From Gemmatimonadota bacterium (lineage in GTDB: Bacteria; Latescibacterota; UBA2968; UBA8231): 64,000 nt of DNA. The stretch is taken from positions 93,323 through 157,322 of the forward strand of contig VXML01000018.1 in assembly GCA_009841115.1 (NCBI GenBank), read 5' to 3'. The position numbers were made by a program, and so were the translations under genes. Below the pieces are notes generated by a model. It did not search any database. It saw only the letters and a program-made list of their open reading frames with translations, and was not told where the DNA came from. Shown here piece by piece: positions 1-12,404 of this stretch (its first letter is position 1; every line of letters starts with the position of its first letter).

Positions 1-1
1 C

Positions 2-484
2 GCGTACATCAACGCGCTCAAACAGTCGGTCGCCGCAGCAGTCGCCCGCCTCAGTTGGACGCCCGACCGCTATCTAATCACTTTCCACGGCATTCCCCAG
101 CGCTACGTCGATGAAGGGGACCCCTACCGCCGCCACTGCGAGGAAACCGCGCGCCAGCTAGCCACAGCGCTGGGCCTCGCAGACGACGAGTGGGTCAGCG
201 GCTTCCAATCGCGCTTCGGCAAAGAGCCTTGGCTAGAACCTTATACCGAGGACGTCCTAGAGCGCCTCGGGGGACAGGGCGTGCGTCGCTTAGTCGCCAT
301 CTGCCCCGGCTTTACCTCCGATTGTCTCGAAACGCTCGACGAGATTGGCCGCGAAGGGGCCGAGCAATTTGCCCACGGAGGCGGCCAACAGTTCCACTTA
401 GTGCCCTGCCTCAACGACCACCCAGCTTGGCTCGACGCCATGGCAACCATTGCCCGTCGAGAACTGGCCGGTTGGAATACCTGA
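2..484 (+). CDS. hemH: Ferrochelatase, C-terminal part (5' end outside window)
   Basis: Inserts ferrous iron into protoporphyrin IX in the last step of protoheme synthesis. The reading frame is open from base 2 with no start, so only about 160 C-terminal residues are present. Family signatures are clear: FHGIPQRY with the conserved His, GDPYRRHC, FQSRFGKEPWLEPYT, then ICPGFTSDCLETLDEI with the conserved Glu of the second active-site region, ending in PCLNDHPAW. No odd residues are seen. It is followed by a 63-bp gap holding a promoter-like element and then a plus-strand gene of unrelated family, so an operon with that gene is not indicated. Confidence 0.95.
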   Translation, partial: AYINALKQSVAAAVARLSWTPDRYLITFHGIPQRYVDEGDPYRRHCEETARQLATALGLADDEWVSGFQSRFGKEPWLEPYTEDVLERLGGQGVRRLVAICPGFTSDCLETLDEIGREGAEQFAHGGGQQFHLVPCLNDHPAWLDAMATIARRELAGWNT

Positions 485-491
485 CGGCAAT

Positions 492-532
492 GTGTCATTT
501 ACTTGACACTTTTGCGTATTTTTTGTCATACT
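492..532 (+). promoter_or_regulatory. Predicted sigma70-type promoter with overlapping inverted repeat
   Basis: TTGACA at 503-508 and CATACT at 527-532 are 18 bp apart, a good match to a housekeeping promoter reading toward the gene at 548. A perfect inverted repeat, GTGTCA-N6-TGACAC (492-509), overlaps the -35 box, where a dimeric repressor could bind. The repeat and spacing are seen directly; promoter and operator roles are inferred. Confidence 0.45.
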
Positions 533-547
533 TAGCGCGGCTCTGTT

Positions 548-1657
548 ATGGATAAGCTCCCCCCCGCGCTCGAACGCAAACTCATCCGCCTCGGCACCCG
601 TCTCATCGATCAAAAACGCGGCCGACGCCTCATCGAGCCGACCAAAGACCGCGCTGGCTTCTGGTTCGGCGGCGGCAACTCGGTCCGCGACCCCCACGAT
701 GGCAGCCTCTATCTCATCGGCCGCTACCGCGATGCCGGCGACAGCCGCACCGGCCTGACCGCCGGCCCCCGAGGCCGCGCCCTAGCCATCTTTCGCTCGA
801 CGGACAATGGACGCAGCTTTGCCGAGGTTCGCACTTGGGACAAATCCGACCTCTACTGCGGCTCAGCCGTACTCAGCATTGAGGGCAGTGCTCTGCGCCT
901 CAACAAGCGCCGCGTTCAAGTGCTAGTCTCCACTGAAAAAGTTCGCCTCTATCCGCGGCCCGTCGCCGCTTTTCAGAAACCGGGCACTGGCGTCTGGAGC
1001 ATCGACGCCTTCTCCGCCACCTCCATCGACCAACTCGACCCACAGGATTCGATTGCCCCGCTGCTGACAAGCGACGATCCAGCCTATCTGCACCTAAAAG
1101 ACCCCAACCTCTCAGCCAGAATGGGCCGACAACCTCTGCTACTTTATTGCAGCCATCCGTACACTTGGTCTGCGAGCACTTCGGGCCGTGCCGCGCTCGC
1201 GGCTGACTCGTGCGCAAGCCATGGCCACGACTTCTTTCCCCGTGGCCCAACCTGGGATGTGGCTACCTTGCGCATCACTTGCCGCTTGCCCGTGCCCAAG
1301 GTGGGCGCGTTCGCTTGTTTGCCCTCGCTCTCGCTCTATTTCTACGACGGGGCCGAGTCCATGCACCCACTCAAAGCGCATGAAAAGGGAGTCACCCGAC
1401 CGCGCGGTTACTCCTGCGAAGAACTGGGCGGCTTGGCGTATGGCTTCGATCGCCAGTTTCCGCGCCTCCACCGCCTCAGCCATCTCCAACCGCTCTTTGT
1501 CTCGCCGGAAGGCACGGGCTGCTCGCGCTACGTGTCCGTGCTGACCGAAGCAGACGGAGGGCTATTCGCCACTTGGCAGCGCTCAACCCCCACCCGCTCG
1601 CAGCCGCTTTTCGGCCACCGGCTCACGCCAAGGCGGGTCGAGTCCCTGCTTTCCTGA
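548..1657 (+). CDS. Asp-box (sialidase/BNR-like) protein
   Basis: A 369-aa protein with no visible signal peptide. Residues 38-46 (FWFGGGNSV) and the following strand-like repeats, with an Asp-box at 84-91 (STDNGRSF), fit a beta-propeller fold of the sialidase or five-bladed glycosidase type. Such proteins cleave or bind glycans, but I cannot identify the substrate or the catalytic triad. ATG at 548 lies 16 bp after the predicted -10 box and has no evident Shine-Dalgarno, so the mRNA leader would be very short. It converges with the esterase gene, leaving only a 4-bp gap, so no room exists for a terminator between them. Confidence 0.7.
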   Translation: MDKLPPALERKLIRLGTRLIDQKRGRRLIEPTKDRAGFWFGGGNSVRDPHDGSLYLIGRYRDAGDSRTGLTAGPRGRALAIFRSTDNGRSFAEVRTWDKSDLYCGSAVLSIEGSALRLNKRRVQVLVSTEKVRLYPRPVAAFQKPGTGVWSIDAFSATSIDQLDPQDSIAPLLTSDDPAYLHLKDPNLSARMGRQPLLLYCSHPYTWSASTSGRAALAADSCASHGHDFFPRGPTWDVATLRITCRLPVPKVGAFACLPSLSLYFYDGAESMHPLKAHEKGVTRPRGYSCEELGGLAYGFDRQFPRLHRLSHLQPLFVSPEGTGCSRYVSVLTEADGGLFATWQRSTPTRSQPLFGHRLTPRRVESLLS

Positions 1658-1661
1658 TTTT

Positions 1662-2312
1662 TTAAGGAGTATCCAGCCGCGCCCGCAGCCAAGCGTCCAA
1701 GTCCTCTAAACACGGCTGGGCAATCGCGTGGGGCATATCGTATTCTTTGTACTGCAAATCCAACCCGAGGGGAGCAAGCAAGTCTCTAGAGGCACGGGCT
1801 TGGGCAATGGGAATGACCGGATCGAACCGCCCGTGCGACATAAAAACCTTCAGGTCACGCACCGCCGCCGCATTCTCCGGCAACATCTCTGGACAGCACA
1901 ACCCACTCAATGCAATGGCCCCAGCAAAATCCCGAGGCCGCTTTAGCGCGGCCGCCAGCGCCATGCTCGCCCCTTGGCTAAACCCCGCGATGAAGACGCG
2001 AGTTGGCCGGTGTTCTTGCCGCAGCGCATCCACTAAGGCCAAGACCTGCGCGAGCGGTTCTTCGGCCTCGGCAAAAGCAAAGCGTACTCCCTCTGCGCCG
2101 ATCTCGATATTAAACCATGCAAAACCGCCGAAATCGAGCGCATAGGGCGCACGGACACTGACGCAAATCAGCCGCGCATCCAAGTACGGTGCCAAGCCCA
2201 GCAGATCCTCCTCATTGGCACCATAGCCGTGTAAGAGCAAGAGTAGCGGCGCACCCTCGGGGGGCGCATCGGGCGACTTGTGGACGACGTGGTAGAGAGA
2301 TGCTGTGGTCAT
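1662..2312 (-). CDS. Carboxylesterase/phospholipase-type alpha/beta hydrolase
   Basis: A 216-aa single-domain hydrolase of the YpfH / acyl-protein thioesterase group, predicted cytoplasmic, that hydrolyses short ester or thioester bonds. The catalytic triad is visible: nucleophile Ser112 in GFSQG, Asp164 in GRFDPVIP and His195 in MPHAI. The oxyanion region is LLLLHGYGANEEDL (about 24-37). Length matches the family (about 210-230). It starts 7 bp after the stop of the GH78-like gene and probably belongs to the same transcript as that gene and htrA. The natural substrate cannot be read from sequence. Confidence 0.85.
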   Translation of the reverse strand: MTTASLYHVVHKSPDAPPEGAPLLLLLHGYGANEEDLLGLAPYLDARLICVSVRAPYALDFGGFAWFNIEIGAEGVRFAFAEAEEPLAQVLALVDALRQEHRPTRVFIAGFSQGASMALAAALKRPRDFAGAIALSGLCCPEMLPENAAAVRDLKVFMSHGRFDPVIPIAQARASRDLLAPLGLDLQYKEYDMPHAIAQPCLEDLDAWLRARLDTP

Positions 2313-2319
2313 ATCGCCG

Positions 2320-4419
2320 CTACGCTACCGACACTTCGTACTGACCAGCCCGCCGCAACACCATCACCACCCGCTCCTCTTCGCTAATCAGCTCCTGCAC
2401 GTGGAAGTTGAGGTGGGCCTTCTCGTTGCGCCACACCGTCTCGCCGTTGATTTCGATTTGGGGAAAGCGCTTGTAGCAGCGGGGTACGGACAGGTGCGTC
2501 TCACCGTCGTGCGGCACGGAAAGGCGTGCAGAAAAGCCGCCGCCATACGCGCCCCAAGCGATCTCAACATCGCCGTGTTGCGTAGGCACGACGCCCTCGG
2601 CGCGTTCGAGCCCAGACAACTGCGGCCGAATCTCCAAGATTCCCTCGGCCTTGGGCACTACCCCCAGCACATGCGCCGCCAGCAAGCTCTCCGGTCCAGG
2701 CTGCGCGGCCAACGACCCGGTCTTCTCACCCCACGTCCGGCCCGGACGCGCCAGCAAGCGGCCCCATTTTCTCTGTACGTAAGCCAAGGCCGCCGTATCT
2801 GCGCCCGCCTGCCACAGCGCCCCAGCGACAAAAAACGCCTGCCACCAATCGTCTTCTGACGTCGAACTGCCGGATAGGTGCTCCGCCACCCGTGCCTGCT
2901 GCTCAGGGTTGGCCAACGCAAAGTAAAGCACCAAGGCATTCGTCCAGCGGCTGCAATCAGCAGCCCCGACGGCATCGGCAAAAAGCCCTTGCTCTTCGCT
3001 CCAAGCGGCTTGTAATGCCTTGCGCGCTCGGTGATGGGCGCGCTCGCATTGGACCGCTTGTTGACGGTCGCCCGTGCGTCGGCACAAGGCCGCGACCGCC
3101 AGCCAAGCCCCAGCCTGCACAGCGACAGCAGCAGTCGCCGACGCACCCTCGGTCGTTTGCAAGCTGTTCACTAGGCCCGCTAGCCGCTCGGCAGTCAATC
3201 GCTCGCCGTCGTAGCGCTGCGCCAGTTCGACGAACAATGCGTGGAAACAGGCCTGTTCCCCGCCAATAGGTATCTCGCTGCTAGCCAGTACGGCGCGCAC
3301 CGTATCCACACTGCCAGTCACATACAAATCGTTCATGGCCCAAACGTAGAGCCGGTCCCAGTTGAGCCGGTCCTCGCCGAGGGCGTATCCCTCTTGGCGG
3401 CTAGCGGCCAAGGTTTGCTCCCCAGTCCCCCACAACCGCTCCCAATCTTCGCCCACGGTCGTAAAGCGCCCGCGCGGCTCGACAACTACGCGCCGCTCCA
3501 CCAGCGCGACACTGTCTATTTCCATGTCTTCTGGACACGATCCGATCCGCACCACTAAGTAGCGGCACGTCGCCAATTGAGGCGCGGTCCACTCCTGCAA
3601 CCCATCGCGGCACACGTAGCGCAAGCGCGATTCCACCGTGCCCAACGCTCGCGCAAAACCTAGATCAATCACTGCGCCGGCCTTGCCCCGCAGCCGCAGA
3701 TGGGGGAATCCGCAGAGCAACCGCCCGAAGTCCAAAACCAAGTACGCGGCCCGAGCTTCGTCTGTTGCCTGCACCAAGGAGTAGGTTTTGCCGCCTGTCA
3801 GGAACGCTTCTCGCCGCACGCATTTGGCGGTCTGCATGGCCTCGGGGGAAGCGATCCATTCGATCGCACCCTCGCCAGCTACCTCGCCAAAAGCCACCAC
3901 CTCCCGAGCCCACACCATGCTTTCCTCAGCGGGCAACGGCGACCAATTCCTCGGCTCGGCTCCTGCTACGACCGTGGCTTCCCGCCATCCCGCAAATCGC
4001 CCTTTGGTCCACTCAGCCGGTGCCAACACGGCCACATAGCTAGCCGGACCCCAAGCATCAGCGGGCTGCACCTGCCAAGGCGCGCCGGTGTACAGCACCT
4101 GCTCGGCCCCATCGCTGCGCTCGATTCTTCCCTCAGCACAGAACCAGTCCGCTATGCCGCAGCCGATGGCAAGAACCAACAGCACATTTTCGCCCTCCCG
4201 CAGCGCAGCGTCCAACGCAAATTGCTCCCACATGGGCACTTCGGCCACCGCTGGTCCCAATCCCCTGCCCACTCGCTCGCCGTTCAAGTACACCTCGTAC
4301 GGCCCACTCGCAGAGCAGCGCAGCAACCCTTTGGCTGCTGCGCTGTTCAGGTAGAACTCAAGACGGATATATACGGCCAGAGCGGCCGGATGCCATATAG
4401 ATTGTGAGCTCATACTCAA
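2320..4419 (-). CDS. Alpha-L-rhamnosidase-like (GH78-type) protein
   Basis: A 699-aa protein with the layout of GH78 enzymes: an N-terminal beta-sandwich with a YLNGERVGRG motif (about 43-54), a second beta domain with DFGRLLCGFPHLRLRG, an (alpha/alpha)6 helical region from about residue 330, and a C-terminal beta-sandwich. The usual acid-catalyst signature (D.PQRDERLGW.GD) is replaced by ALGEDRLNWDRL, so activity or specificity may have changed. There is no signal peptide. The start is TTG at 4419, overlapping the htrA stop as TTGA; ATG at 4413 (two codons in) is equally possible. Translational coupling to htrA is likely. The family call is moderate and the rhamnose substrate is not established. 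Confidence 0.68.
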   Translation of the reverse strand: MSMSSQSIWHPAALAVYIRLEFYLNSAAAKGLLRCSASGPYEVYLNGERVGRGLGPAVAEVPMWEQFALDAALREGENVLLVLAIGCGIADWFCAEGRIERSDGAEQVLYTGAPWQVQPADAWGPASYVAVLAPAEWTKGRFAGWREATVVAGAEPRNWSPLPAEESMVWAREVVAFGEVAGEGAIEWIASPEAMQTAKCVRREAFLTGGKTYSLVQATDEARAAYLVLDFGRLLCGFPHLRLRGKAGAVIDLGFARALGTVESRLRYVCRDGLQEWTAPQLATCRYLVVRIGSCPEDMEIDSVALVERRVVVEPRGRFTTVGEDWERLWGTGEQTLAASRQEGYALGEDRLNWDRLYVWAMNDLYVTGSVDTVRAVLASSEIPIGGEQACFHALFVELAQRYDGERLTAERLAGLVNSLQTTEGASATAAVAVQAGAWLAVAALCRRTGDRQQAVQCERAHHRARKALQAAWSEEQGLFADAVGAADCSRWTNALVLYFALANPEQQARVAEHLSGSSTSEDDWWQAFFVAGALWQAGADTAALAYVQRKWGRLLARPGRTWGEKTGSLAAQPGPESLLAAHVLGVVPKAEGILEIRPQLSGLERAEGVVPTQHGDVEIAWGAYGGGFSARLSVPHDGETHLSVPRCYKRFPQIEINGETVWRNEKAHLNFHVQELISEEERVVMVLRRAGQYEVSVA

Positions 4420-5798
4420 TTTACGGGCATCCGCATCCCTATCAGCCGCGTCCCTCGTTGCCCCAGCACCCGCATCATAAACGCGTCCCCCGGCTCAATC
4501 TCCGCCAACGCATCCTCGTAATCTTCCACATTTTCCACCCGTTCGTCGTTGATCTCCTGAATGAGCATCCCTCGAAGCAAACCCCTCTTTGCCGCCTCGC
4601 TGCCTCTGGCCACTCGCACGACCATCACCCCAGCTTCATCTTCGTATCCCAAGCGTTCCGCCCACTCGTCTTTCAGGTTTTCTACCCTTATCCCCAACGG
4701 CCCCCGCGCCTCGTTGGAATCGCGAGTACCGGCTGTGGTAGCAAGTACCTCCTCGGTCAGGGCCTCCAACTCGACCTTGATGCGCTTTTGCTTACCGTCG
4801 CGCAACACCAGCAACTCGACCTCCACGCCGGGGGCCGTGCTCCCGATTAGGCTCCGCAGATCGACCGCATTATGCACGGGTTGGCCATCGACCTCCAGCA
4901 CGATGTCGTCTCTTTTGACGCCCGCCTTATCCGCCGCTCGCCCAGAGTTTACGCTAGTGATCAACACGCCTTGGGTATTGTCTAGCCCCATAGCTTCGGC
5001 CAACAGCGGCTCCAAATTGCCAATGCGCACACCGAGTAGGCCGCGCCGCACCTCGCCGTGCTCAATAAGCTGCTCGGCCACGTGCTTGACCAAATTGATC
5101 GGAATGGCAAAGCCAATGCCTATATTGCCGCCGTCGTTGCTAGTGATGGCAGTGTTGATGCCCACGAGTTCCCCGCGCAAGTTGACCAGGGCGCCGCCAC
5201 TATTGCCCTTATTGAGGGCTGCGTCGGTCTGGATGAAAGAGCCGTACTCAGGCCCGAAACGATCTCGCCCCAGTGCGCTGACCGTGCCCATCGTCACGGA
5301 GTGGGCAAAACCCAAGGGATTGCCTATGGCCATCACCCACTCGCCCTCGCGTAGCTGATCTGAGTCACCCAACGTCAAGGTGGGCAGGTCCTCGGCGTCA
5401 ATCCGCAGCACGGCAACATCGCTCAACGAATCGCGACCAACTACCTCGGCCTCAAAGAAACGCGAATCTGTCGCTTCTACGCGGATGTCGTCGGCACGGC
5501 GAATCACGTGATTGTTGGTGATGATGTACTGCTGGCCCTCAAATTCAGCGACCACGCCCGAGCCTTGGCCCCGGCGTTCTTGATCGGGGACGCGAAAGGG
5601 CCTTCCCCACGGAAGGTCAAATATGCGGCCCTCCTCGGTGCCCTCCGTAGTGATTTTTACAACGCCGGGCTTGACCTGCGCGGCGAGTTCGGCAAAACCG
5701 TCGCTCATCTGGCGCAGGAGCTGCATGTTCTCGCTGGTTTGAGCGTTGCCAGCCACCACGAGGCTTAAAATGAACAGGGAAAAACACAACTTCCGCAT
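4416..5798 (-). CDS. Periplasmic HtrA/DegP-type serine protease with two PDZ domains
   Basis: A 460-aa envelope quality-control protease. An N-terminal Sec signal peptide (MRKLCFSLFILSLVVAGNAQ) precedes a trypsin-like domain with the triad His97 (TNNHV), Asp127 (SDVAV) and Ser200 (GNSGG). PDZ1 is at about 250-350 (RGLLGVRIGNL onward) and PDZ2 at about 365-458 (GPLGIRVENL onward). Length and domain order match DegP/DegQ. A Shine-Dalgarno (AGAGAGGA) precedes the ATG. It heads a small same-strand set with the GH78-like and esterase genes. DegP, DegQ and DegS cannot be separated with certainty; two PDZ domains argue against DegS. Confidence 0.93.
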   Translation of the reverse strand: MRKLCFSLFILSLVVAGNAQTSENMQLLRQMSDGFAELAAQVKPGVVKITTEGTEEGRIFDLPWGRPFRVPDQERRGQGSGVVAEFEGQQYIITNNHVIRRADDIRVEATDSRFFEAEVVGRDSLSDVAVLRIDAEDLPTLTLGDSDQLREGEWVMAIGNPLGFAHSVTMGTVSALGRDRFGPEYGSFIQTDAALNKGNSGGALVNLRGELVGINTAITSNDGGNIGIGFAIPINLVKHVAEQLIEHGEVRRGLLGVRIGNLEPLLAEAMGLDNTQGVLITSVNSGRAADKAGVKRDDIVLEVDGQPVHNAVDLRSLIGSTAPGVEVELLVLRDGKQKRIKVELEALTEEVLATTAGTRDSNEARGPLGIRVENLKDEWAERLGYEDEAGVMVVRVARGSEAAKRGLLRGMLIQEINDERVENVEDYEDALAEIEPGDAFMMRVLGQRGTRLIGMRMPVN

Positions 5799-5868
5799 GG
5801 CATTTCCTCTCTGAAAAGGGTGTGAAAATACGGATATTTCTCAATGTCCACAAAAAAGACGACAAGTG

Positions 5869-8019
<2,151 letters not shown>

Positions 8020-8177
8020 GTCGGTTCCCTCTGAGAAGTCGGTTTTACCTGTCCGAATAATTGCAAATACCGTACCAGCGCCGATATGTTCTACTTTTGA
8101 CACATTTTGCCCATCGAATAGGACATTGTGGCACTCAAGGCGTTGAAATGGACAAAAAACCGAGGGAATCGGAACTG

Positions 8178-9620
8178 TCAGCCGAGACTCAAGCGAAAGA
8201 ACATCACAGAAACGGCGGTGCCCTTCGCTATTCCCGGTAAGAGGCCGCCGCGCATGGCGAGACTGGTCTCTAAGAAGCGGATCTGCATAGACGACAACAC
8301 AAACGGACCAAAAGCAAAGCCAACCGCCGAGCTGCTGCTCCGCCCACCCAGCGACAGGCCAAGGCGGACTGGCAACCAGTCCGCCAGCCAGTACTCGATT
8401 CCACCGGCCAGCCGCGGCCGAGTCCGCATCCCAAACTTGGAGCTGAACGCCTGGTCCCAATTGCCAACCACCATTAGCTGGGGCCTAGCCTGATAGGCCA
8501 CCCCAAACCGCAGCATGGCCGGCAGCGAGCGCGAGAACGGCTCTTGGCTGATCTGCTTGGTAAAGTCTGGATCGCCATCGCCGTCGAAATCCGGGTTGTC
8601 GAATACTTCCTCAATGGACCGCGAGTCCGCGTCCAAAAAACGGGAGATGCGCAGTTCGTTGGTCGCAAGGAAAATGGAATCTTGGCGCACCCCTTCATTC
8701 CAAGAGAACATGTCGAGCAAGTTGAGCGCACTGAAGCTGAAGGTCGTCTTGCGATTTTTTGCTCGGCCAGCAATACCAACGTCGATGCCAACGCCGACGC
8801 CCATTTTGGCGTGCTGGGCAATCAGCCAAGCATCCGCCTCAGCACCGCCGACATGGGCTACCAGTCCGGTGCCGCCGGATTCGATAATCTCTCCGTAGCT
8901 ACCCATCGAGAGCTTGAGCGTACTGCCGACTGTGAACTCGCTTAGATAGGGCGCGAGACGAGCAGGTAGGGCCGGCTTCGCAACGGCGACATTGAGCGTA
9001 CCCACGGCCCACCCCGACCCATTCCAGTCGCTGATGTCGTATCCTTCGCTCTTGCCGGCTACCAAGCGGTCCTCCGCAAACTCATTGCCAAAAAAGAAAA
9101 GCTCTAACACATCCTTGGGAATCTCGCTCTCGACCCCACTGGTAAACCCCACGGCAATAGCCGAGCGCACTTCTTCGACTGCAAAGGCCACACCTCCGTT
9201 GAGCGGGAGGCCCGCAACGACCGTCGGCTCTATATCCCCGTTTATGCGCAGACCCGCATCTGGGATGTCGGCGAGCAGCTTTTTTTTCTCCACTGGGCTG
9301 ATGTAGTACGGGCTGCCGTTAGGAGATACCTTCTCGTTGGCAGCCGTGAAGTGGGCGTTGTACGTGGCGACCGAAAAGCTGTTGTTTTCGACAGCCAAGC
9401 AAAGGCCCGCGCCGAGCAAGTCCCAAGAAAATTTGCGGCTGTCCGACAGAGCTAAATTCGCCGGGTTCCAGAAGACAGCTTCCGGCCCCCGGGCCAAGGC
9501 CGTGTAAGCTTGGCCCAGCGCCAACGCCCGCGGGCTAGCGTCGCCGGGAACGGCAGCCACCTGCCCGCAGGCCCCTACGACGACCAGGGCCGCTAAAACG
9601 ATCAATCCCTTGCCTTGCAC
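8178..9620 (-). CDS. Predicted outer-membrane beta-barrel protein (PorV/UPF0164-like)
   Basis: A 480-aa protein with a Sec signal peptide (about 1-23). It then has the hallmark start of PorV-type or related outer-membrane proteins: [18 protein letters not shown] followed by [11 protein letters not shown]. Alternating hydrophobic strands run to the C-terminus (MFFRLSLG). An acidic DFDGDGDPD stretch near residue 350 could bind calcium. It is the last gene of the 13-gene minus-strand run and starts 7 bp after the lipoprotein gene at 9628, so the two probably act together at the outer membrane. No specific substrate or partner is recognised. Confidence 0.7.
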   Translation of the reverse strand: MQGKGLIVLAALVVVGACGQVAAVPGDASPRALALGQAYTALARGPEAVFWNPANLALSDSRKFSWDLLGAGLCLAVENNSFSVATYNAHFTAANEKVSPNGSPYYISPVEKKKLLADIPDAGLRINGDIEPTVVAGLPLNGGVAFAVEEVRSAIAVGFTSGVESEIPKDVLELFFFGNEFAEDRLVAGKSEGYDISDWNGSGWAVGTLNVAVAKPALPARLAPYLSEFTVGSTLKLSMGSYGEIIESGGTGLVAHVGGAEADAWLIAQHAKMGVGVGIDVGIAGRAKNRKTTFSFSALNLLDMFSWNEGVRQDSIFLATNELRISRFLDADSRSIEEVFDNPDFDGDGDPDFTKQISQEPFSRSLPAMLRFGVAYQARPQLMVVGNWDQAFSSKFGMRTRPRLAGGIEYWLADWLPVRLGLSLGGRSSSSAVGFAFGPFVLSSMQIRFLETSLAMRGGLLPGIAKGTAVSVMFFRLSLG

Positions 9621-9627
9621 TTATGCC

Positions 9628-11199
9628 CTACTTGACCAAGTCCTCGTTAAATTCCATAAAAATCACCGCCCCAGCCTCCACAGCGACGAAATCACTCGCC
9701 CGCATCACCACCTCGCTCGGCGTCTTGTCCAACTCGACCAGCATGCCCGTATAGACGCCCCCTTCCCGCAGAAAGACCTCCACATCTTCGTCCGAGAGCG
9801 CGAGCCGTTGGTGGCTGAATGCACTCGCCACAACTTGCCCTTCGGGGCCGACTTCGCCCGCATCCACCGCAATGGAACCCTGCTTGGGAATCCGCAGATA
9901 GCCATTGGCCTCGTTATCGGCGAATAGGTCTTCGCTGCCGTACACATCTTCGGCTCTCGGCGCGACCCACAGGCTGACGCGGATGGCAGTGGGCAGGTGA
10001 TTTTCAATCGCAGTAACTACGACGGCACTATCGAGGCTGGCTTGGATGCGACGACGGGCATCGTCGTCCTGGAAGCGACGAAAGATCGGATCGAACTCAA
10101 TGCGGGTGTCTTCTTCTATTTGAAAATGACCCTGTGAGGCAAAGCGCACGTGGTCAATATAGACCCAATGACTAGCGTCGATGACCTCCACGGACTCGCC
10201 ATCGCCGATGTGCACGGTCGGCGCGACCGCAACCTCGGTCGGTAGCATGCTGAGAAACTCAGTTAGCTCTGCGGAGGTCCGCGACAAGGCGAGCGATACC
10301 GGGTAGTCTATATCGCCACGCTGAAACATTTCGGAGATCATCAGGGAACCGTGCTCGCCGTCGCCGTTGGTACCATCGATCTGGAGATCAATGCGGCTGC
10401 GGAAACCAACGCCCGACGTCAAGCCGACTTCTAAGGCAGCCGAACTAAAGGCGATCTGATCTAAACCCGCAGGAAAATCGACCGCGCGGACGATAGGTGC
10501 GACCGGTAGGACGACCTCGTTGAGCACCCCCTCGACGCGGCTGAGGAGCAAGTCCCCGGTCTCGACTTCTAACAGCAGCTCGTCGGTGGCGACGGCCTCT
10601 GCAAATTCGCCCTGCACTTGGTATGAGAACCGCAATTCAAGAGGATTCTGCGGGGCAAATTCGCTGCCAGCCAAGTCAAAGGGCACCACTTGACTCTCGC
10701 TAGGGGCGAGCGCGTCAATGGAGAAGGCGTGGATCGTGCCGTCCGGCCTTTTGACATCGTCCAAGACCAGCTCAACCTGCAAGGGGATAGCAGTCTGGTT
10801 GGTCGCCTTGAGGGTCAGGCTGCCCTCGGCGATGACCGCGTGCGCGATTTGGATGCGGTCGTCGGCAAAGGCGAGGGCCTCGGTCCTGGCAATGGCATCG
10901 TCAGCCGGCCCAATCGGCACCGCCAAGGCAGCAGAGACGGGCGCGACGCGAAGGCGGTCGCCAACTTCTTCGCGGTGGTTGAAGTCCGCTGTAAAATCTA
11001 CCGCGAGCAGGCCCTCGTCGTCTATCTTCAGGAAACCGGGGCGCTCGTCGGCCAAGTCCTGAACCGTCGTTCGGTCGTCGGCAACCGGGATGCTGATCTG
11101 GAAATTGGTGCTGGGGATTTGGGGAGGATTCACCTCGCAGCCCATCAACGCGCCGGCCCCTAGGAGCACGCCCAACCATCGGCACCGTACGGCAGTCAT
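9628..11199 (-). CDS. Predicted lipoprotein of unknown function
   Basis: A 523-aa protein with a lipobox (ALMGC, Cys21), so it should be lipid-anchored in the envelope. The rest looks all-beta: many short strand-like segments, Asp/Glu-rich, with no enzyme motif that I recognise. It lies 19 bp downstream of metK and 7 bp upstream of the PorV-like barrel gene, so a lipoprotein-barrel pair is a reasonable inference. No homologous family name can be given from reading alone. Confidence 0.65.
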   Translation of the reverse strand: MTAVRCRWLGVLLGAGALMGCEVNPPQIPSTNFQISIPVADDRTTVQDLADERPGFLKIDDEGLLAVDFTADFNHREEVGDRLRVAPVSAALAVPIGPADDAIARTEALAFADDRIQIAHAVIAEGSLTLKATNQTAIPLQVELVLDDVKRPDGTIHAFSIDALAPSESQVVPFDLAGSEFAPQNPLELRFSYQVQGEFAEAVATDELLLEVETGDLLLSRVEGVLNEVVLPVAPIVRAVDFPAGLDQIAFSSAALEVGLTSGVGFRSRIDLQIDGTNGDGEHGSLMISEMFQRGDIDYPVSLALSRTSAELTEFLSMLPTEVAVAPTVHIGDGESVEVIDASHWVYIDHVRFASQGHFQIEEDTRIEFDPIFRRFQDDDARRRIQASLDSAVVVTAIENHLPTAIRVSLWVAPRAEDVYGSEDLFADNEANGYLRIPKQGSIAVDAGEVGPEGQVVASAFSHQRLALSDEDVEVFLREGGVYTGMLVELDKTPSEVVMRASDFVAVEAGAVIFMEFNEDLVK

Positions 11200-11218
11200 T
11201 TGCTAGCCGTTTAAGGAT

Positions 11219-12385
<1,167 letters not shown>

Positions 12386-12404
12386 GGTGTATTCTCAAGC
12401 TCCT

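Noticed and set aside
8100..8160. Possible heat-shock promoter or CIRCE element upstream of clpB
   Set aside because: Only a lone CTTGAG and a GCACTC half-site; no CIRCE palindrome or proper sigma-32 -10 box was found.
8150..8177. Terminator after the barrel gene
   Set aside because: A T-run follows only a 4-bp CCGA/TCGG stem; too weak to call.
8020..8460. N-terminal extension of clpB in the same open frame
   Set aside because: It overlaps the barrel gene at 8178, has no Clp_N repeat, and a strong ribosome site precedes the ATG at 8019.
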